Source: Ectothiorhodospiraceae bacterium (GTDB taxonomy: Bacteria > Pseudomonadota > Gammaproteobacteria > Nitrococcales > Aquisalimonadaceae). From it: a stretch of 62,786 bases of DNA. The stretch covers positions 1 to 62,786 of the forward strand of contig PXAT01000092.1 of the NCBI GenBank assembly GCA_003565775.1, read 5' to 3'. This document shows, piece by piece, positions 1 to 8,828 of this stretch. The first letter of the stretch is position 1. Each line of letters begins with the position of its first letter. Under the pieces are notes generated by a model that was not told where the DNA came from, did not search any database, and worked only from the letters and a program-made list of their open reading frames with translations. A program made the translations under genes and the position numbers.

Positions 1-225
1 GAGCCGATCGCCGGCATGAGTGCGCGCGAGCGGGAACAGACCGCCGATTTGCTCAACGAGCTTGCCGGCAAGCAGTCGATCATCGTCATCGAGCATGACA
101 TGAATTTCGTCAAACAGATCGGACGCAAGGTCACGGTGCTGCATCAGGGCAAGATTCTGGCCGAGGGCGACATGGAGTCGGTGCAATCCGACCAGAAGGT
201 CATCGACGTCTATCTGGGGCACTGA
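1..225 (+). CDS. urtD: Urea ABC transporter ATP-binding protein UrtD (3' end only)
   Basis: The window opens inside this gene; the reading frame is open from base 1 and ends at TGA 223-225, so only the last 74 codons are seen. They hold the end of an ABC ATPase domain: EPIAGMS after the lost Walker B, the EHDM H-loop, and the KVTVLHQGKILAEG ending typical of UrtD and LivG. UrtD is one of two cytoplasmic ATPases that power high-affinity urea uptake with UrtA (binding protein) and UrtB/UrtC (permeases). The next gene, 40 bases on, is its partner urtE, which supports urea over branched-chain amino acids. Confidence 0.85.
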   Translation, partial: EPIAGMSAREREQTADLLNELAGKQSIIVIEHDMNFVKQIGRKVTVLHQGKILAEGDMESVQSDQKVIDVYLGH

Positions 226-265
226 GGCGCAGCCGCACCCCTGACCAAGGAATGAGGAACAAGCG

Positions 266-958
266 ATGCTGGAAGTTTCCGGTCTGAAAGTGAGTTACGG
301 GCAGAGTGAGGTCATCCATGGCGTGGACTTCACCGCCCGCCAGAACGAGACCCTGGCGATCATGGGCCGCAACGGGATGGGCAAGACCACGGTCTTCAAG
401 ACCCTGATCGGCATCCTCAAGAACACCGCCGGCAGCATCAAGCTGGACGGTCAGGAGCTGGCCGGGCTGCCCAGTCATGCGCGGGTTGCTGCCGGTCTGG
501 CCTACGTGCCGCAGGGCCGTCTGATCTTTCCTCACCTGACGGTGCTCGAGAACATCGAAGCCGGCCTGGAGACGGCGACCAACAGCAAGAAGGTGCCGGA
601 CGAAATCTTTTCACTGTTCCCGGTGCTGCTGGAAATGCGGCATCGCAAGGGCGGCAACCTGTCCGGCGGCCAGCAGCAGCAACTGGCCATCGCCCGCGCG
701 CTGGTCTCGGAACCCAAGGTGTTGCTGCTGGATGAGCCTACCGAGGGCATCCAGCCCTCGATCATCAAGGAGATCGCGCAGACCCTGAACGAGATTCAGA
801 AGATGCGCGATATCACCATCGTGGTGTCGGAACAGATCCTCAGCTTCACGATGGAGATCGCCAACCGCCTGATGGTGATCGAATCCGGACGCATGGTGCA
901 TGACGTGGAACGCAAGGATTGCGACGCCGACAAGATCACCAGTTATCTGTCCGTCTGA
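266..958 (+). CDS. urtE: Urea ABC transporter ATP-binding protein UrtE
   Basis: Complete 230-residue ABC ATPase of the LivF/UrtE branch. Visible motifs are Walker A GRNGMGKT (34-41), Q-loop Gln83, signature LSGGQ (132-136), and Walker B VLLLDEP (152-158) followed by TEGIQPSII, a stretch characteristic of UrtE. The H-loop position carries EQ (189-190), as usual in this branch. It follows urtD by 40 bases and is the last gene of the urt operon; a hairpin lies just after it. It should dimerise with UrtD on the inner face of the membrane and drive ATP-dependent urea import, supplying nitrogen. The nitrogen-control genes ntrBC and glnA lie 45 kb away in the same window. Confidence 0.92.
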   Translation: MLEVSGLKVSYGQSEVIHGVDFTARQNETLAIMGRNGMGKTTVFKTLIGILKNTAGSIKLDGQELAGLPSHARVAAGLAYVPQGRLIFPHLTVLENIEAGLETATNSKKVPDEIFSLFPVLLEMRHRKGGNLSGGQQQQLAIARALVSEPKVLLLDEPTEGIQPSIIKEIAQTLNEIQKMRDITIVVSEQILSFTMEIANRLMVIESGRMVHDVERKDCDADKITSYLSV

Positions 959-991
959 CAGCGGGTCGGTCACCGTGCTGCGACATCAGAA

Positions 992-1015
992 AACAGGCCT
1001 CTTTCGAGGCCTGTT
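992..1015. terminator. Convergent intrinsic terminator hairpin
   Basis: Perfect 10-bp inverted repeat, AACAGGCCTC and GAGGCCTGTT, around a 4-base loop. It lies between the stop of urtE (plus strand) and the stop of the SnoaL-like gene (minus strand). Read on the minus strand the stem is followed by TTTTCT, so it is a convincing terminator for the minus-strand gene. The plus-strand tail is only weakly T-rich. Confidence 0.75.
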
Positions 1016-1047
1016 CCTTATCCGGCTTCCAGGGCCAGCCGCGTCCG

Positions 1048-1500
1048 TCAGTCGGCCATGTTCCAGACGTGGCTGACCATTTCCCAGTCACCGGCATCGT
1101 TTCGCCGGAAGGAAGTCGTCAGAACACCACCGAACGTGATGGCATTGCCGTCGCCGTCAGTGCCCTCGGCCTGCCAGTGACCGGTCTGAACCAGCAGATC
1201 TCCCGTGTGATCCGCACGCACGATCTCGATGCGATGGCTGTGCACTCCGTTGTCCAGAAAGCTCTGGAACAGACCCTGAATCTCCTCACGGCCTTCCAGA
1301 ATCTCCCCATTACCCGGCGAAAGCACCGCATCCTCGGCGTAATGCTCCGCCAGCGCCGCCGCATCGGCACGATTGAAATCCTCATCCCACGCCAGGCCCA
1401 GCGAAACCGCGACCTCGTGGGCCGTTTCCTCGGCCAGAACCGGAGTAGCGGTCAGGACAGCCGCCGCAAGTGCCGCGGCGGGAAAAATGTGAAAACGCAT
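1048..1500 (-). CDS. Secreted SnoaL/DUF4440-like (NTF2 fold) protein
   Basis: 150 residues from the ATG at 1500, chosen because a GGAGA ribosome site precedes it and it begins a clean signal peptide (basic start, Ala/Leu-rich core, cleavage near VLAEE). A longer frame exists upstream but would place the signal peptide internally. The mature part (AWDEDFNRADAAALAEHYAEDAVL, then a buried-core strand pattern ending SHVWNMAD) has the cone-shaped NTF2-like layout of the SnoaL-like and DUF4440 families, often found in small periplasmic proteins and ketosteroid-isomerase relatives. The substrate is unknown. It is divergent from the LysR gene at 1637, which may regulate it. Confidence 0.7.
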   Translation of the reverse strand: MRFHIFPAAALAAAVLTATPVLAEETAHEVAVSLGLAWDEDFNRADAAALAEHYAEDAVLSPGNGEILEGREEIQGLFQSFLDNGVHSHRIEIVRADHTGDLLVQTGHWQAEGTDGDGNAITFGGVLTTSFRRNDAGDWEMVSHVWNMAD

Positions 1501-1636
1501 GATCTTTCTCCATTCGAAACCGTGAATTCGCAGGCCTCCGGACCCGGTCGCGTCGGCGATGCCGTGGTCCCGGATGACGGCCACGACTATGCCGGCGTAC
1601 AATGATGCGAATCCAATATCTTTATAGTTGTTATTG

Positions 1637-2569
1637 ATGCTCTCTCGCTATCAATTAGCCTACCAACTACGGCATATCGCGACGTTTCTGACCATCGCCG
1701 AAGAACAGAGCTTCCGCCGCGCCGCGGAGCGCCTTCACATCGCGCAACCGGCACTCTCCCGTCAGATCGCACAGCTGGAAGACGCCCTTGAATGCGCGCT
1801 TTTCCACCGGGAGGGTCGGCGCATCCGACTCACCCCGGCGGGAGAGTTTCTCTACCGCGAGAGCGGCAAGGCGATGCAGTCCCTCGAGACGATTGCCGAG
1901 CAGACGCGCAGTGTCGGCCAGGGCCGAACGGTGTTGCTGCGACTCGGTTATTCCAGCGCGGCGATGTCCAGCTTTCTGCCATCGCTGATCCGCACCATCC
2001 GGAGCGGCCTGGCGGGCGCCGAATTCAGCTTCGTGGAAAGAACCTCGGATCAGCTCATGGACGCGGTGATTCGCGGGGAGCTGGATGCCGCATTCATTCT
2101 CCACCGGCCGGAGAACCCGTTACTGCGAATGCTCCCCATCCGCAGCGAACCGGTGGGGGTGATATTGCCGGATGATCATCCGCTTGCCGCGCAGGACAGC
2201 CTGTCACTGGCCGCCTTGAAGGACGAAACCTTCATTCTTTTCCCGCGCCGGACTAACCCGGTGATGTACGACGAAATTCTGGCTGCCTGTCATGACCAGG
2301 GCTTCAGTCCCGCCCGGATTCGCGAGGTTGCACCCCGTTCCATTGCGGTGGGCCTGGTGGCGGTGGGCGACGGCATCGCGACCATCGCCCAATCGTTGCG
2401 GCACAGCTGTGTTCATGGCACCTGCTATCGGCCACTGACCGAGCCGGCACCGCGCGTCCGCTTCAGTTGCATCACGGCGCTGGAAACCCGGGGTGAATGG
2501 CTCGACCTGCTGAGGGAAATCCTGGAGCGCGACTACGCCAGCTCATCCGCTGCTTCATCGTTGCGCTGA
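1637..2569 (+). CDS. LysR-family transcriptional regulator
   Basis: 310 residues from ATG 1637 (a TTG three codons upstream is possible). The N-terminus has the LysR winged helix-turn-helix: LRHIATFLTIAEEQSFRRAA, then LHIAQPALSRQI and LTPAG, at about residues 10-70. Residues 90-300 form the usual LysR substrate-binding domain of two alpha/beta lobes. LysR proteins bind as tetramers and usually control a divergent target; here the divergent neighbour is the SnoaL-like secreted gene across a 136-base gap, which is AT-richer than the surroundings. The inducer cannot be told from sequence. Confidence 0.88.
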   Translation: MLSRYQLAYQLRHIATFLTIAEEQSFRRAAERLHIAQPALSRQIAQLEDALECALFHREGRRIRLTPAGEFLYRESGKAMQSLETIAEQTRSVGQGRTVLLRLGYSSAAMSSFLPSLIRTIRSGLAGAEFSFVERTSDQLMDAVIRGELDAAFILHRPENPLLRMLPIRSEPVGVILPDDHPLAAQDSLSLAALKDETFILFPRRTNPVMYDEILAACHDQGFSPARIREVAPRSIAVGLVAVGDGIATIAQSLRHSCVHGTCYRPLTEPAPRVRFSCITALETRGEWLDLLREILERDYASSSAASSLR

Positions 2570-2626
2570 GGAGCAGCGCGATCGAAAGCGACCGCCTGTC
2601 GATTCCGTGCCGGAGGCATGGTTGGC

Positions 2627-2968
2627 TCAGACGGTCGAAGGGTCCGTCCCGGGGTCCGCGTTCAGGGGATCCAGCAAGTCGTCAGTGACCTGCAAGACCA
2701 CTTCGTCGAAATGCTCGACAACCTCGCCCTGCATGCGCGGGAACGCCGGATGGTCGAGTACGCCGCTGTCCTTGAAGCACCGTCGGCGGGTCGCCTCGTC
2801 GGGCCAGAGCGCGTAGGACCAGAACAGGCCGTCACGATCCTGGTGCAGCCGGGCGCCGTGAGAGCCGCAGCGCTGATGGATCAGAGCCGTTCCTTCGGCC
2901 CAAGCCTGACGGAACTCAAGCTCCCGTCCCGGCTTGACCCGCCAGCGGTAGAGCACCGCAACGGTCAG
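2627..2968 (-). CDS. Small ABM-domain (antibiotic biosynthesis monooxygenase-like) protein, probable CTG start
   Basis: The last gene of the nqr operon. The recognisable domain begins [22 protein letters not shown] and continues to [17 protein letters not shown], a ferredoxin-like ABM/quinol-monooxygenase-type fold of about 113 residues. The best-placed start is an unusual CTG at 2968-2966. It overlaps the nqrM TGA as CTGA and has GGAGG five bases upstream. No ATG, GTG or TTG sits at that point; the next GTG has no spaced ribosome site, and the frame upstream (to 3055) is low-complexity and overlaps nqrM. Its role next to NQR is unknown; a quinone-related or stress function would be a guess. 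Confidence 0.7.
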   Translation of the reverse strand: MTVAVLYRWRVKPGRELEFRQAWAEGTALIHQRCGSHGARLHQDRDGLFWSYALWPDEATRRRCFKDSGVLDHPAFPRMQGEVVEHFDEVVLQVTDDLLDPLNADPGTDPSTV

Positions 2969-3189
2969 GGTGACCTCCGCTCCAGAACGTTGTCGCCGCG
3001 CTGGCGCCGCCGCCGTTCGCGACAGCGTCGGGCCTGACCACCGCAGAGTTCGCAATCGGCCTCGATACCCAGCGCACCCAGGCCACCGCAGGACCCCTTG
3101 ACCGGCTTGTTCGACAGAATCACGCCGATCGCCATGCCGGCAAACAGCAGACAGAACATCAGAAAAGCCAAGCCAATCACCAGCAGCAT
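2965..3189 (-). CDS. nqrM: Na+-NQR maturation factor NqrM
   Basis: 74 residues: an N-terminal membrane helix ([24 protein letters not shown]), then the family signature [11 protein letters not shown] and CELCGG, whose cysteines are thought to handle iron. NqrM (DUF539) is needed for maturation of Na+-NQR, probably for delivering the iron centre between NqrD and NqrE. Its start overlaps the apbE stop (TGATG), so it is translationally coupled to the flavin-transfer gene. The C-terminal tail is Arg-rich ([12 protein letters not shown]). With apbE upstream, both NQR assembly factors are in the operon. Confidence 0.9.
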   Translation of the reverse strand: MLLVIGLAFLMFCLLFAGMAIGVILSNKPVKGSCGGLGALGIEADCELCGGQARRCRERRRRQRGDNVLERRSP

Positions 3190-4220
3190 CAGTCTGCTCC
3201 TTCGGCCACGTAAGCGGCGAACGCCGGCGTCATCTGTTCACGCAGCCGGTCTCCGTCGCGTATCAACAACAATACGGCGAGCTCGCGTTGTCGCGCAAAC
3301 GCGTAGCCATCGTCCGGACCGAGCACATTGATGGCGGTGGCCAGGGCATCCGCCTGTTTGGCGCTGTCAGCGAGCACGGTGACAGACACGAGATCCTCGG
3401 GAATCGGATATCCGGTACGCGGATCGATGGTGTGGGAAAACGCCTTGTCACGATCACGGAAAAAATTCCGGTAACTGCCGGACGTGGCCATCGCCTGGTC
3501 GCCGGGCTGGATCACGCTGTGGATGGAACGCTCGCCCTCGGCTGGCCGCTCCACCGCGATTCGCCAGCGCTCGCCGTCGGCCCGATGCCCGCGGACCCGC
3601 ATGTCACCGCCGATCTGCACCAGATAATCACTGATCCCGCGTCGCTCCAGCACCTCGGCCATCAGGTCCGAGCCGTAACCCTTGGCGATGGAGGAAAAGT
3701 CCAGATAGATACTGCCGTGCTGCGTCAGATGACCGGTATCCGGCTCGTAATCCAGCTTCTGCCAGCCGACCCGCTCCCGCGCCACCTCGATATCCGACTC
3801 CGGGGGCGGTTCTCTGCGGGGGCCGTCCGGCCCGAATCCCCACAGATTGACCAGCGGCCCCACGGTCGGGTCATAGGCTCCTCCGGTCTGCTCGGCCAGT
3901 TCCAGCGCCGTCTCCAGCACTCGCGCGAAATCCGCTGGCAACTCCACACGGTCACCGGCATCGGAGCGGTTGAAACGGCTGAGGTCCGAGTCCTCGCGGT
4001 AGGTGCTCATCTGCGCATTGACAGTCTCCAGCGCCATCTCGATGTCCTGCCGCAGCCCGGCCGTCTCGCTGCCCGGCGAGGCGATGAACTGCACCGACCA
4101 GGTGGTGCCCATGGTGGAACCGCTGAGTTGATGGGCCTCCGGCGGCCGGTCACAGGCGGCCAGCAACAGGCCGCCGAGCAGCAGCAACAGAGAAGTCGCG
4201 TGGAGATGTCGGCCCGGCAT
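3189..4220 (-). CDS. apbE: FAD:protein FMN transferase ApbE (lipoprotein)
   Basis: 343 residues from ATG 4220, chosen because GGAGG precedes it and it begins a lipoprotein signal peptide with lipobox LLAAC (Cys23). A longer frame extends into nqrF and is not used. The mature part shows the ApbE family pattern [25 protein letters not shown] and the C-terminal [11 protein letters not shown]. ApbE attaches FMN through a phosphoester bond to threonine in the SGAT sites of NqrB and NqrC, both present upstream. It acts in the periplasm and uses FAD. It begins two bases after the nqrF stop. Confidence 0.95.
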   Translation of the reverse strand: MPGRHLHATSLLLLLGGLLLAACDRPPEAHQLSGSTMGTTWSVQFIASPGSETAGLRQDIEMALETVNAQMSTYREDSDLSRFNRSDAGDRVELPADFARVLETALELAEQTGGAYDPTVGPLVNLWGFGPDGPRREPPPESDIEVARERVGWQKLDYEPDTGHLTQHGSIYLDFSSIAKGYGSDLMAEVLERRGISDYLVQIGGDMRVRGHRADGERWRIAVERPAEGERSIHSVIQPGDQAMATSGSYRNFFRDRDKAFSHTIDPRTGYPIPEDLVSVTVLADSAKQADALATAINVLGPDDGYAFARQRELAVLLLIRDGDRLREQMTPAFAAYVAEGAD

Positions 4221-4222
4221 GC

Positions 4223-5452
4223 TCAGCCTCCGAAGTCGTCGAGCAGGATGTTCTCCGGCTCCACGCCCAGATCGGTCAGCATCTTGATGGCCGAGGAATT
4301 CATCATCGGCGGTCCGCACAGGTAGTACTCGCAGTCCTCCGGCGCCGGGTGATCCTTGAGGTAGTTGTCATACAGCACCTGATGGATGAAGCCGGTGAGT
4401 CCGTCCCAGTTGTCTTCCGGTAAGGGATCGGACAAGGCCAGGTGCCAGGTGAAATCGGGATACTCGCGGGCAAGCATGTCGAAATCCTCGACATAGAACG
4501 CCTCCCGGTAGGAGCGGGCCCCGTACCAGAAGGTGATCTTGCGTTTGCTGTTCAGCCGCAGCAGCTGATCGAAGATATGCGAGCGCATCGGTGCCATGCC
4601 GGCACCACCGCCGATGAAGATCATCTCCGCATCCGTATCCTTGGCAAAGAACTCGCCGAACGGACCGAATACCGTGAACGGATCCCCGGGCTTGAGACTG
4701 AACACGTAGGACGACATCTTGCCGGGCGTGACATCCGGTTTGTTCGGCGGCGGCGTGGCAATGCGCACATTGAACTTGAGCACGCCGCGTTCTTCCGGGT
4801 AGTTGGCCATCGAATAGGCCCGCACGATGGTCTCATCGCTCTTGCACTCGAGATCGAACAGCTGCATGCGCTCCCAGTCTTCCCGGAACTGCTCGGGAAT
4901 GTCGAAGTCGCGGAATCTGACGTGAAACGGCGGCGCCTCCATCTGCACGAAGCCACCGGCGCGGAAGTCCACCTCCTCGCCTTCCGGAAGCTTCAGGACC
5001 AGTTCCTTGATGAAGGTGGCGACATTCTCGTTCGACACGACCTCGCACTGCCATTTGCGCACCTCGAAGAATTCCGGCGGCACCAGGATCTTCATGTCCC
5101 GCTTCACCGGCACCTGACAGGACAGGCGGTAGCCCTCGCGGATTTCCTTGCGCGTGAAGTGATCGGCCTCGGTCGGCAGGATGTCGCCACCACCCTCGAG
5201 GACCTGGCAGCGACATTGCCCGCAGGTGCCGCCGCCACCGCAGGCGGACGACAGGAAAACGCCGTTCTCCGCCAGGGTTCCCAGCAGCTTCCCGCCGGCC
5301 GAGGTTTCCAGGCTCTTCCCGGGATCCTCGTTGATCTCGATCCGCACGTCCCCACTGCTGACCAGGCCGGCCCGCGCAGCCAGAATCACCATCACCAGCA
5401 TCAGCACCACGACGGTGAAGGTGAAAACGCCGAACAGAATCTCGACTGCCAT
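4223..5452 (-). CDS. nqrF: Na+-translocating NADH:quinone reductase subunit F
   Basis: 409 residues, the normal length. One N-terminal membrane helix (about 5-27) is followed by a plant-type 2Fe-2S domain with ligands Cys71, Cys77, Cys80 and Cys112. Then comes a ferredoxin-reductase module with the FAD motif RAYSMANYP and the nucleotide motif [12 protein letters not shown], ending LLDDFGG. NqrF takes hydride from NADH onto FAD and passes electrons through the iron-sulfur centre into the membrane subunits. The start has GGGGAG six bases upstream. It is the last structural subunit, followed at once by apbE. Confidence 0.97.
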   Translation of the reverse strand: MAVEILFGVFTFTVVVLMLVMVILAARAGLVSSGDVRIEINEDPGKSLETSAGGKLLGTLAENGVFLSSACGGGGTCGQCRCQVLEGGGDILPTEADHFTRKEIREGYRLSCQVPVKRDMKILVPPEFFEVRKWQCEVVSNENVATFIKELVLKLPEGEEVDFRAGGFVQMEAPPFHVRFRDFDIPEQFREDWERMQLFDLECKSDETIVRAYSMANYPEERGVLKFNVRIATPPPNKPDVTPGKMSSYVFSLKPGDPFTVFGPFGEFFAKDTDAEMIFIGGGAGMAPMRSHIFDQLLRLNSKRKITFWYGARSYREAFYVEDFDMLAREYPDFTWHLALSDPLPEDNWDGLTGFIHQVLYDNYLKDHPAPEDCEYYLCGPPMMNSSAIKMLTDLGVEPENILLDDFGG

Positions 5453-5464
5453 GGCAACTCCCCG

Positions 5465-6085
5465 CTACAGCTGGACCCCGGCAAAGGACATGAAGCCGAG
5501 CGACATCAGTCCGACCACGATGAAGGTGATCCCCAGTCCCTTGAGGCCATCCGGCACGTCGCTGTACTTGAGCTTCTCGCGAATCGCCGCCAGCAGAACG
5601 ATGGCCAGCGCCCAGCCGACGCCGGAACCGAAGCCGAACACCACGCTCTCGGTGAAGGTGTAATGACGCTCGACCATGAACAGGACGCCACCGAGAATCG
5701 CGCAGTTGACGGTAATCAGCGGCAGAAAGATGCCGAGCGCGTTGTACAGGGCCGGCACGTACCGATCGAGGGTCATTTCCAGGATCTGCACGATCGCCGC
5801 GATCACGCCGATGTAACAGAGCAGGCCGAGGAAACGCATATCCAGCGTTTCGAGGGCGGCGATGCCGGTCCATGCCAGGGCACCCTCATCCAGCAGGTTG
5901 TGCAGAATCAGATTGTTCACCGGTACGGTGATGGTCAGCACCACGACCACCGCGATGCCGAGCCCGAGCGCGGTCTGCACCTTCTTCGAGATGGCGAGAA
6001 AGGTGCACATGCCGAGGAAAAAGGCCAATGCCATGTTCTCGACGAACACGGCCCGAATGAACAGGCTCAGATAGTGCTCGAACAC
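5465..6085 (-). CDS. nqrE: Na+-translocating NADH:quinone reductase subunit E
   Basis: 206 residues, almost entirely hydrophobic, with the six-helix plan of the NqrDE/RnfAE family. It begins [22 protein letters not shown] and has the conserved CYIGVIAAI segment. NqrE and NqrD are inverted-topology relatives that together hold an iron centre in the membrane. It lies 17 bases after nqrD and 12 bases before nqrF. Confidence 0.96.
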   Translation of the reverse strand: MFEHYLSLFIRAVFVENMALAFFLGMCTFLAISKKVQTALGLGIAVVVVLTITVPVNNLILHNLLDEGALAWTGIAALETLDMRFLGLLCYIGVIAAIVQILEMTLDRYVPALYNALGIFLPLITVNCAILGGVLFMVERHYTFTESVVFGFGSGVGWALAIVLLAAIREKLKYSDVPDGLKGLGITFIVVGLMSLGFMSFAGVQL

Positions 6086-6102
6086 ATCCGGCTCCTGGGC
6101 CC

Positions 6103-6771
6103 TCAGAAGGCCTCGCTGACACGTGAATTCGGCGCGATCTCGAACGGCTGCTCCTCGACCTGTTCCGTACGCCAGGCACGCAGCAGCCAGATGAAACCGC
6201 CGATCAGGAAAAATGCGCTGGGCGGCAGCAGCATCAGACCGTTGGTGTAGTACCAGCCGCCCTCGGTGACCGGCTGCAGGATCTGCATGCCCATCAGGCT
6301 GCCGGAACCGAAAAATTCCCGGTTGATGCCGACGAACAGCAGCACCACGGAATAGCCGAGGGCATTGCCGAAGCCGTCCACCGCGGACAGCACCGGCGAA
6401 TGATTCATGGCGAAGGCCTCGGCCCGCCCGAGAATGATGCAGTTGGTGATGATCAGGCCGACAAACACGGACAGCTGCCGGCTGATGTCATAGGCATAGG
6501 CCTGGAGAAACTGGTCAACCACGATCACCAGCGAGGTGATGATCGTCATCTGCACGATGATGCGAATGTTGGCCGGGACGTGCGAGCGCACGACGCTGAT
6601 GAAAAAGTTGGAGCAGGTCAGAACGAAGATCACGGCCAGACACATCGTGACCGTAGTCACCAGGGTGGTGGTGATGGCCAGCGCCGAACAGATGCCGAGG
6701 ATCTGCAGGGCAATCGGATTGTTGTTGAAGATCGGCGCGAAAAGGACGTCCTTCGCTTTTTCATCGGCCAT
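6103..6771 (-). CDS. nqrD: Na+-translocating NADH:quinone reductase subunit D
   Basis: 222 residues with six membrane helices. Family marks include [18 protein letters not shown] near the start and [16 protein letters not shown] in the middle, where the cysteine is a likely iron ligand shared with NqrE. It ends with a short charged tail. The gene is tightly packed between nqrC and nqrE. It is homologous to RnfE; the operon context and the presence of nqrF and nqrA make it NQR, not RNF. Confidence 0.96.
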   Translation of the reverse strand: MADEKAKDVLFAPIFNNNPIALQILGICSALAITTTLVTTVTMCLAVIFVLTCSNFFISVVRSHVPANIRIIVQMTIITSLVIVVDQFLQAYAYDISRQLSVFVGLIITNCIILGRAEAFAMNHSPVLSAVDGFGNALGYSVVLLFVGINREFFGSGSLMGMQILQPVTEGGWYYTNGLMLLPPSAFFLIGGFIWLLRAWRTEQVEEQPFEIAPNSRVSEAF

Positions 6772-6783
6772 GATCCACTCCCG

Positions 6784-7581
6784 TCAGAAAGCCTGCGTAT
6801 CGCCGTCGATACCGTTGTTCGAGCGCTCCCGAACGCGCTCCAGATAGGGCCGGAACCCGGTTTCCCCCATCCAGAATCGAACCAGATTGTTCACCCCGTT
6901 GGCCGTCAGCGTCGCCCCGGACAGGCCGTCCACCCGATGATCCGCGTCGGGCGCGTCCTCACCGACAGCGCCTTTCACCACACGGATGGCAACACGGCCG
7001 TCGTCATCGAACAGGCGCTTGCCGATCCAGTTTTCCTGCCAGCGGGGGTTGTCTATCTCGCCACCGAGACCGGGCGTCTCGCCATGTTCGAAGAACCCGA
7101 TACCCGCAACGGTGTTGGCATCCGGTTCCAGAGCGAGAAAGCCATACATGGTGGACCAGAGGCCGTAGCCGTGGACCGGCAGGATGATGCGGCGCACCTC
7201 ACCGTCCTCATCCCGCGCCAGGAACACCTCGGCCACGGCAGCCTGCCGTCGGATACCGGCGGGATCCGGCGCCACGGGCCGGCTGAGCTCCGGATCGCGG
7301 GCTGCACGCCGCTGGTCGTAGGCATCCGGCTTGTCGACGTAGGCGCCGGTGTCGAGATCGACGAAGCGACGCTCGATGGCATCGAAGGCCGCCGCGACAT
7401 CCATACCCGGCTCGTAGAGGCCGGCGGCCTGGAGGATGTGCAGCTGACGGTACTGCATGCGGTTGTCCTGCTGCATCGGACGCAGGGCAACCGAGGCCGT
7501 GGAGACGATAACGGCGCAGACCAGGCATACCAGCAGTGACACGCGCAGGATGTTGCCGACGGATTCCCTGTGCATGGCCAT
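6784..7581 (-). CDS. nqrC: Na+-translocating NADH:quinone reductase subunit C
   Basis: 265 residues: one N-terminal helix (about 10-32), then a periplasmic domain that carries the covalent FMN. The flavinylation motif VDGLSGATLTANGV places the acceptor at Thr224 (SGAT 221-224). The start has GGGAGG nine bases upstream; a second ATG two codons later is possible. FMN is attached by the ApbE encoded in the same operon. It follows nqrB by four bases. Confidence 0.96.
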   Translation of the reverse strand: MAMHRESVGNILRVSLLVCLVCAVIVSTASVALRPMQQDNRMQYRQLHILQAAGLYEPGMDVAAAFDAIERRFVDLDTGAYVDKPDAYDQRRAARDPELSRPVAPDPAGIRRQAAVAEVFLARDEDGEVRRIILPVHGYGLWSTMYGFLALEPDANTVAGIGFFEHGETPGLGGEIDNPRWQENWIGKRLFDDDGRVAIRVVKGAVGEDAPDADHRVDGLSGATLTANGVNNLVRFWMGETGFRPYLERVRERSNNGIDGDTQAF

Positions 7582-7585
7582 GGCG

Positions 7586-8827
7586 TCAGACCTCCCGCCG
7601 CCGCATGCGGCGCCGAATGTTCGCCTGCACGACGAAGTGATCGATCAGCGGTGCGCAGAGATTGCCGAACAGAATCGCCAGCATCACGCCCTCGGGGAAC
7701 GCCGGATTGACCACCCGGATCAGCACCACCATCGCCCCGATCAGCAGCCCGAAGATCCATTTGCCGGTGTCGGTCATCGACGCCGACACCGGATCGGTCG
7801 CCATGAACACCAGGCCGAAAGCGAAGCCACCCAGGGTCAGATGCCAGTACCAGGGCATCTCGAACATGGGATTGGTCTCGCTGCCGATCATGTTGAACAG
7901 GCTCGACAGCACGACCATGCCGATGAACATGCTGAGCATGATGCGCCAGGAAGCGATCCGCGTGACCAGCAGCACCACGGCACCGACCGCGATCAGCAGC
8001 GTCGACGTCTCGCCGATGGACCCCTGGATCCCGCCAAGGGAGGTCTGCATCCAGGTCAGATCGACGCCGTTGCCGCTGGCTGCCACGCCGGTCAGCCCGA
8101 CCGAGAAGTCCATGTCGCCGGACGCCGCAAGGGCCAGCGCCGTGGCGCCCGAGAAGCCGTCCACCGCGGTCCAGACGGCATCACCGGACATCTGTGCCGG
8201 ATAGGCGAAGAACAGGAAGGCCCGGCCCACCAGCGCCGGATTGAGAAAGTTCTTGCCGGTACCGCCGAAGATCTCCTTGCCCACAACAACACCGAAACTG
8301 ATGCCCAGGAAAACCATCCATAGCGGAATGGTCGGCGGCAGGATCAGCGTGAACAGGATGCCGGTGACGAAGAACCCCTCGTTGACCTCGTGACCGCGTT
8401 TCCAGGCGAACAGGCCTTCCCAGATGAAACCGCCGAGATAGGTGACGATGAAAATGGGCACGTAGAATACGGCCCCGTGCAGGAAATTGGCGGCCGCATT
8501 GCGATAGTCGAACCCGGTCGCCATCAGCACCAGGTCCGTGCGCCAGCCGGGAAGCGGCTCGTAGCCGAAGTCGGTGATCTGCAGATTGGCCTGGTAACCG
8601 GTGTTGTACATGCCGAACAGCAGGCAGGGCAGTGCGGCAAACCAGACCGTCATCATCACCCGCTTGAGGTCGATGCCGTCGCGCACGTGAGCACCGGCCC
8701 GCGTGGTGCTGGCGGGGCTGTACAGCATCGTGTCGAACATTTCGTAGAACACGTAATACCGTTGCAGCTTCCCACCCTCGTGGAAGTGCGGCGCAATCCT
8801 GTCGTCGATGAACCGTCTCAGCCCCAC
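7586..8827 (-). CDS. nqrB: Na+-translocating NADH:quinone reductase subunit B
   Basis: 413 residues, the usual length, with about ten membrane helices. The covalent FMN site is SGAT 226-229 (acceptor Thr229) in AVDGFSGATALALA. NqrB also binds riboflavin and forms the main sodium pathway of the pump. It begins one base after the nqrA stop. The SGAT site matches the one in NqrC, as expected for two ApbE-modified subunits. Confidence 0.97.
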   Translation of the reverse strand: MGLRRFIDDRIAPHFHEGGKLQRYYVFYEMFDTMLYSPASTTRAGAHVRDGIDLKRVMMTVWFAALPCLLFGMYNTGYQANLQITDFGYEPLPGWRTDLVLMATGFDYRNAAANFLHGAVFYVPIFIVTYLGGFIWEGLFAWKRGHEVNEGFFVTGILFTLILPPTIPLWMVFLGISFGVVVGKEIFGGTGKNFLNPALVGRAFLFFAYPAQMSGDAVWTAVDGFSGATALALAASGDMDFSVGLTGVAASGNGVDLTWMQTSLGGIQGSIGETSTLLIAVGAVVLLVTRIASWRIMLSMFIGMVVLSSLFNMIGSETNPMFEMPWYWHLTLGGFAFGLVFMATDPVSASMTDTGKWIFGLLIGAMVVLIRVVNPAFPEGVMLAILFGNLCAPLIDHFVVQANIRRRMRRREV

Positions 8828-8828
8828 G

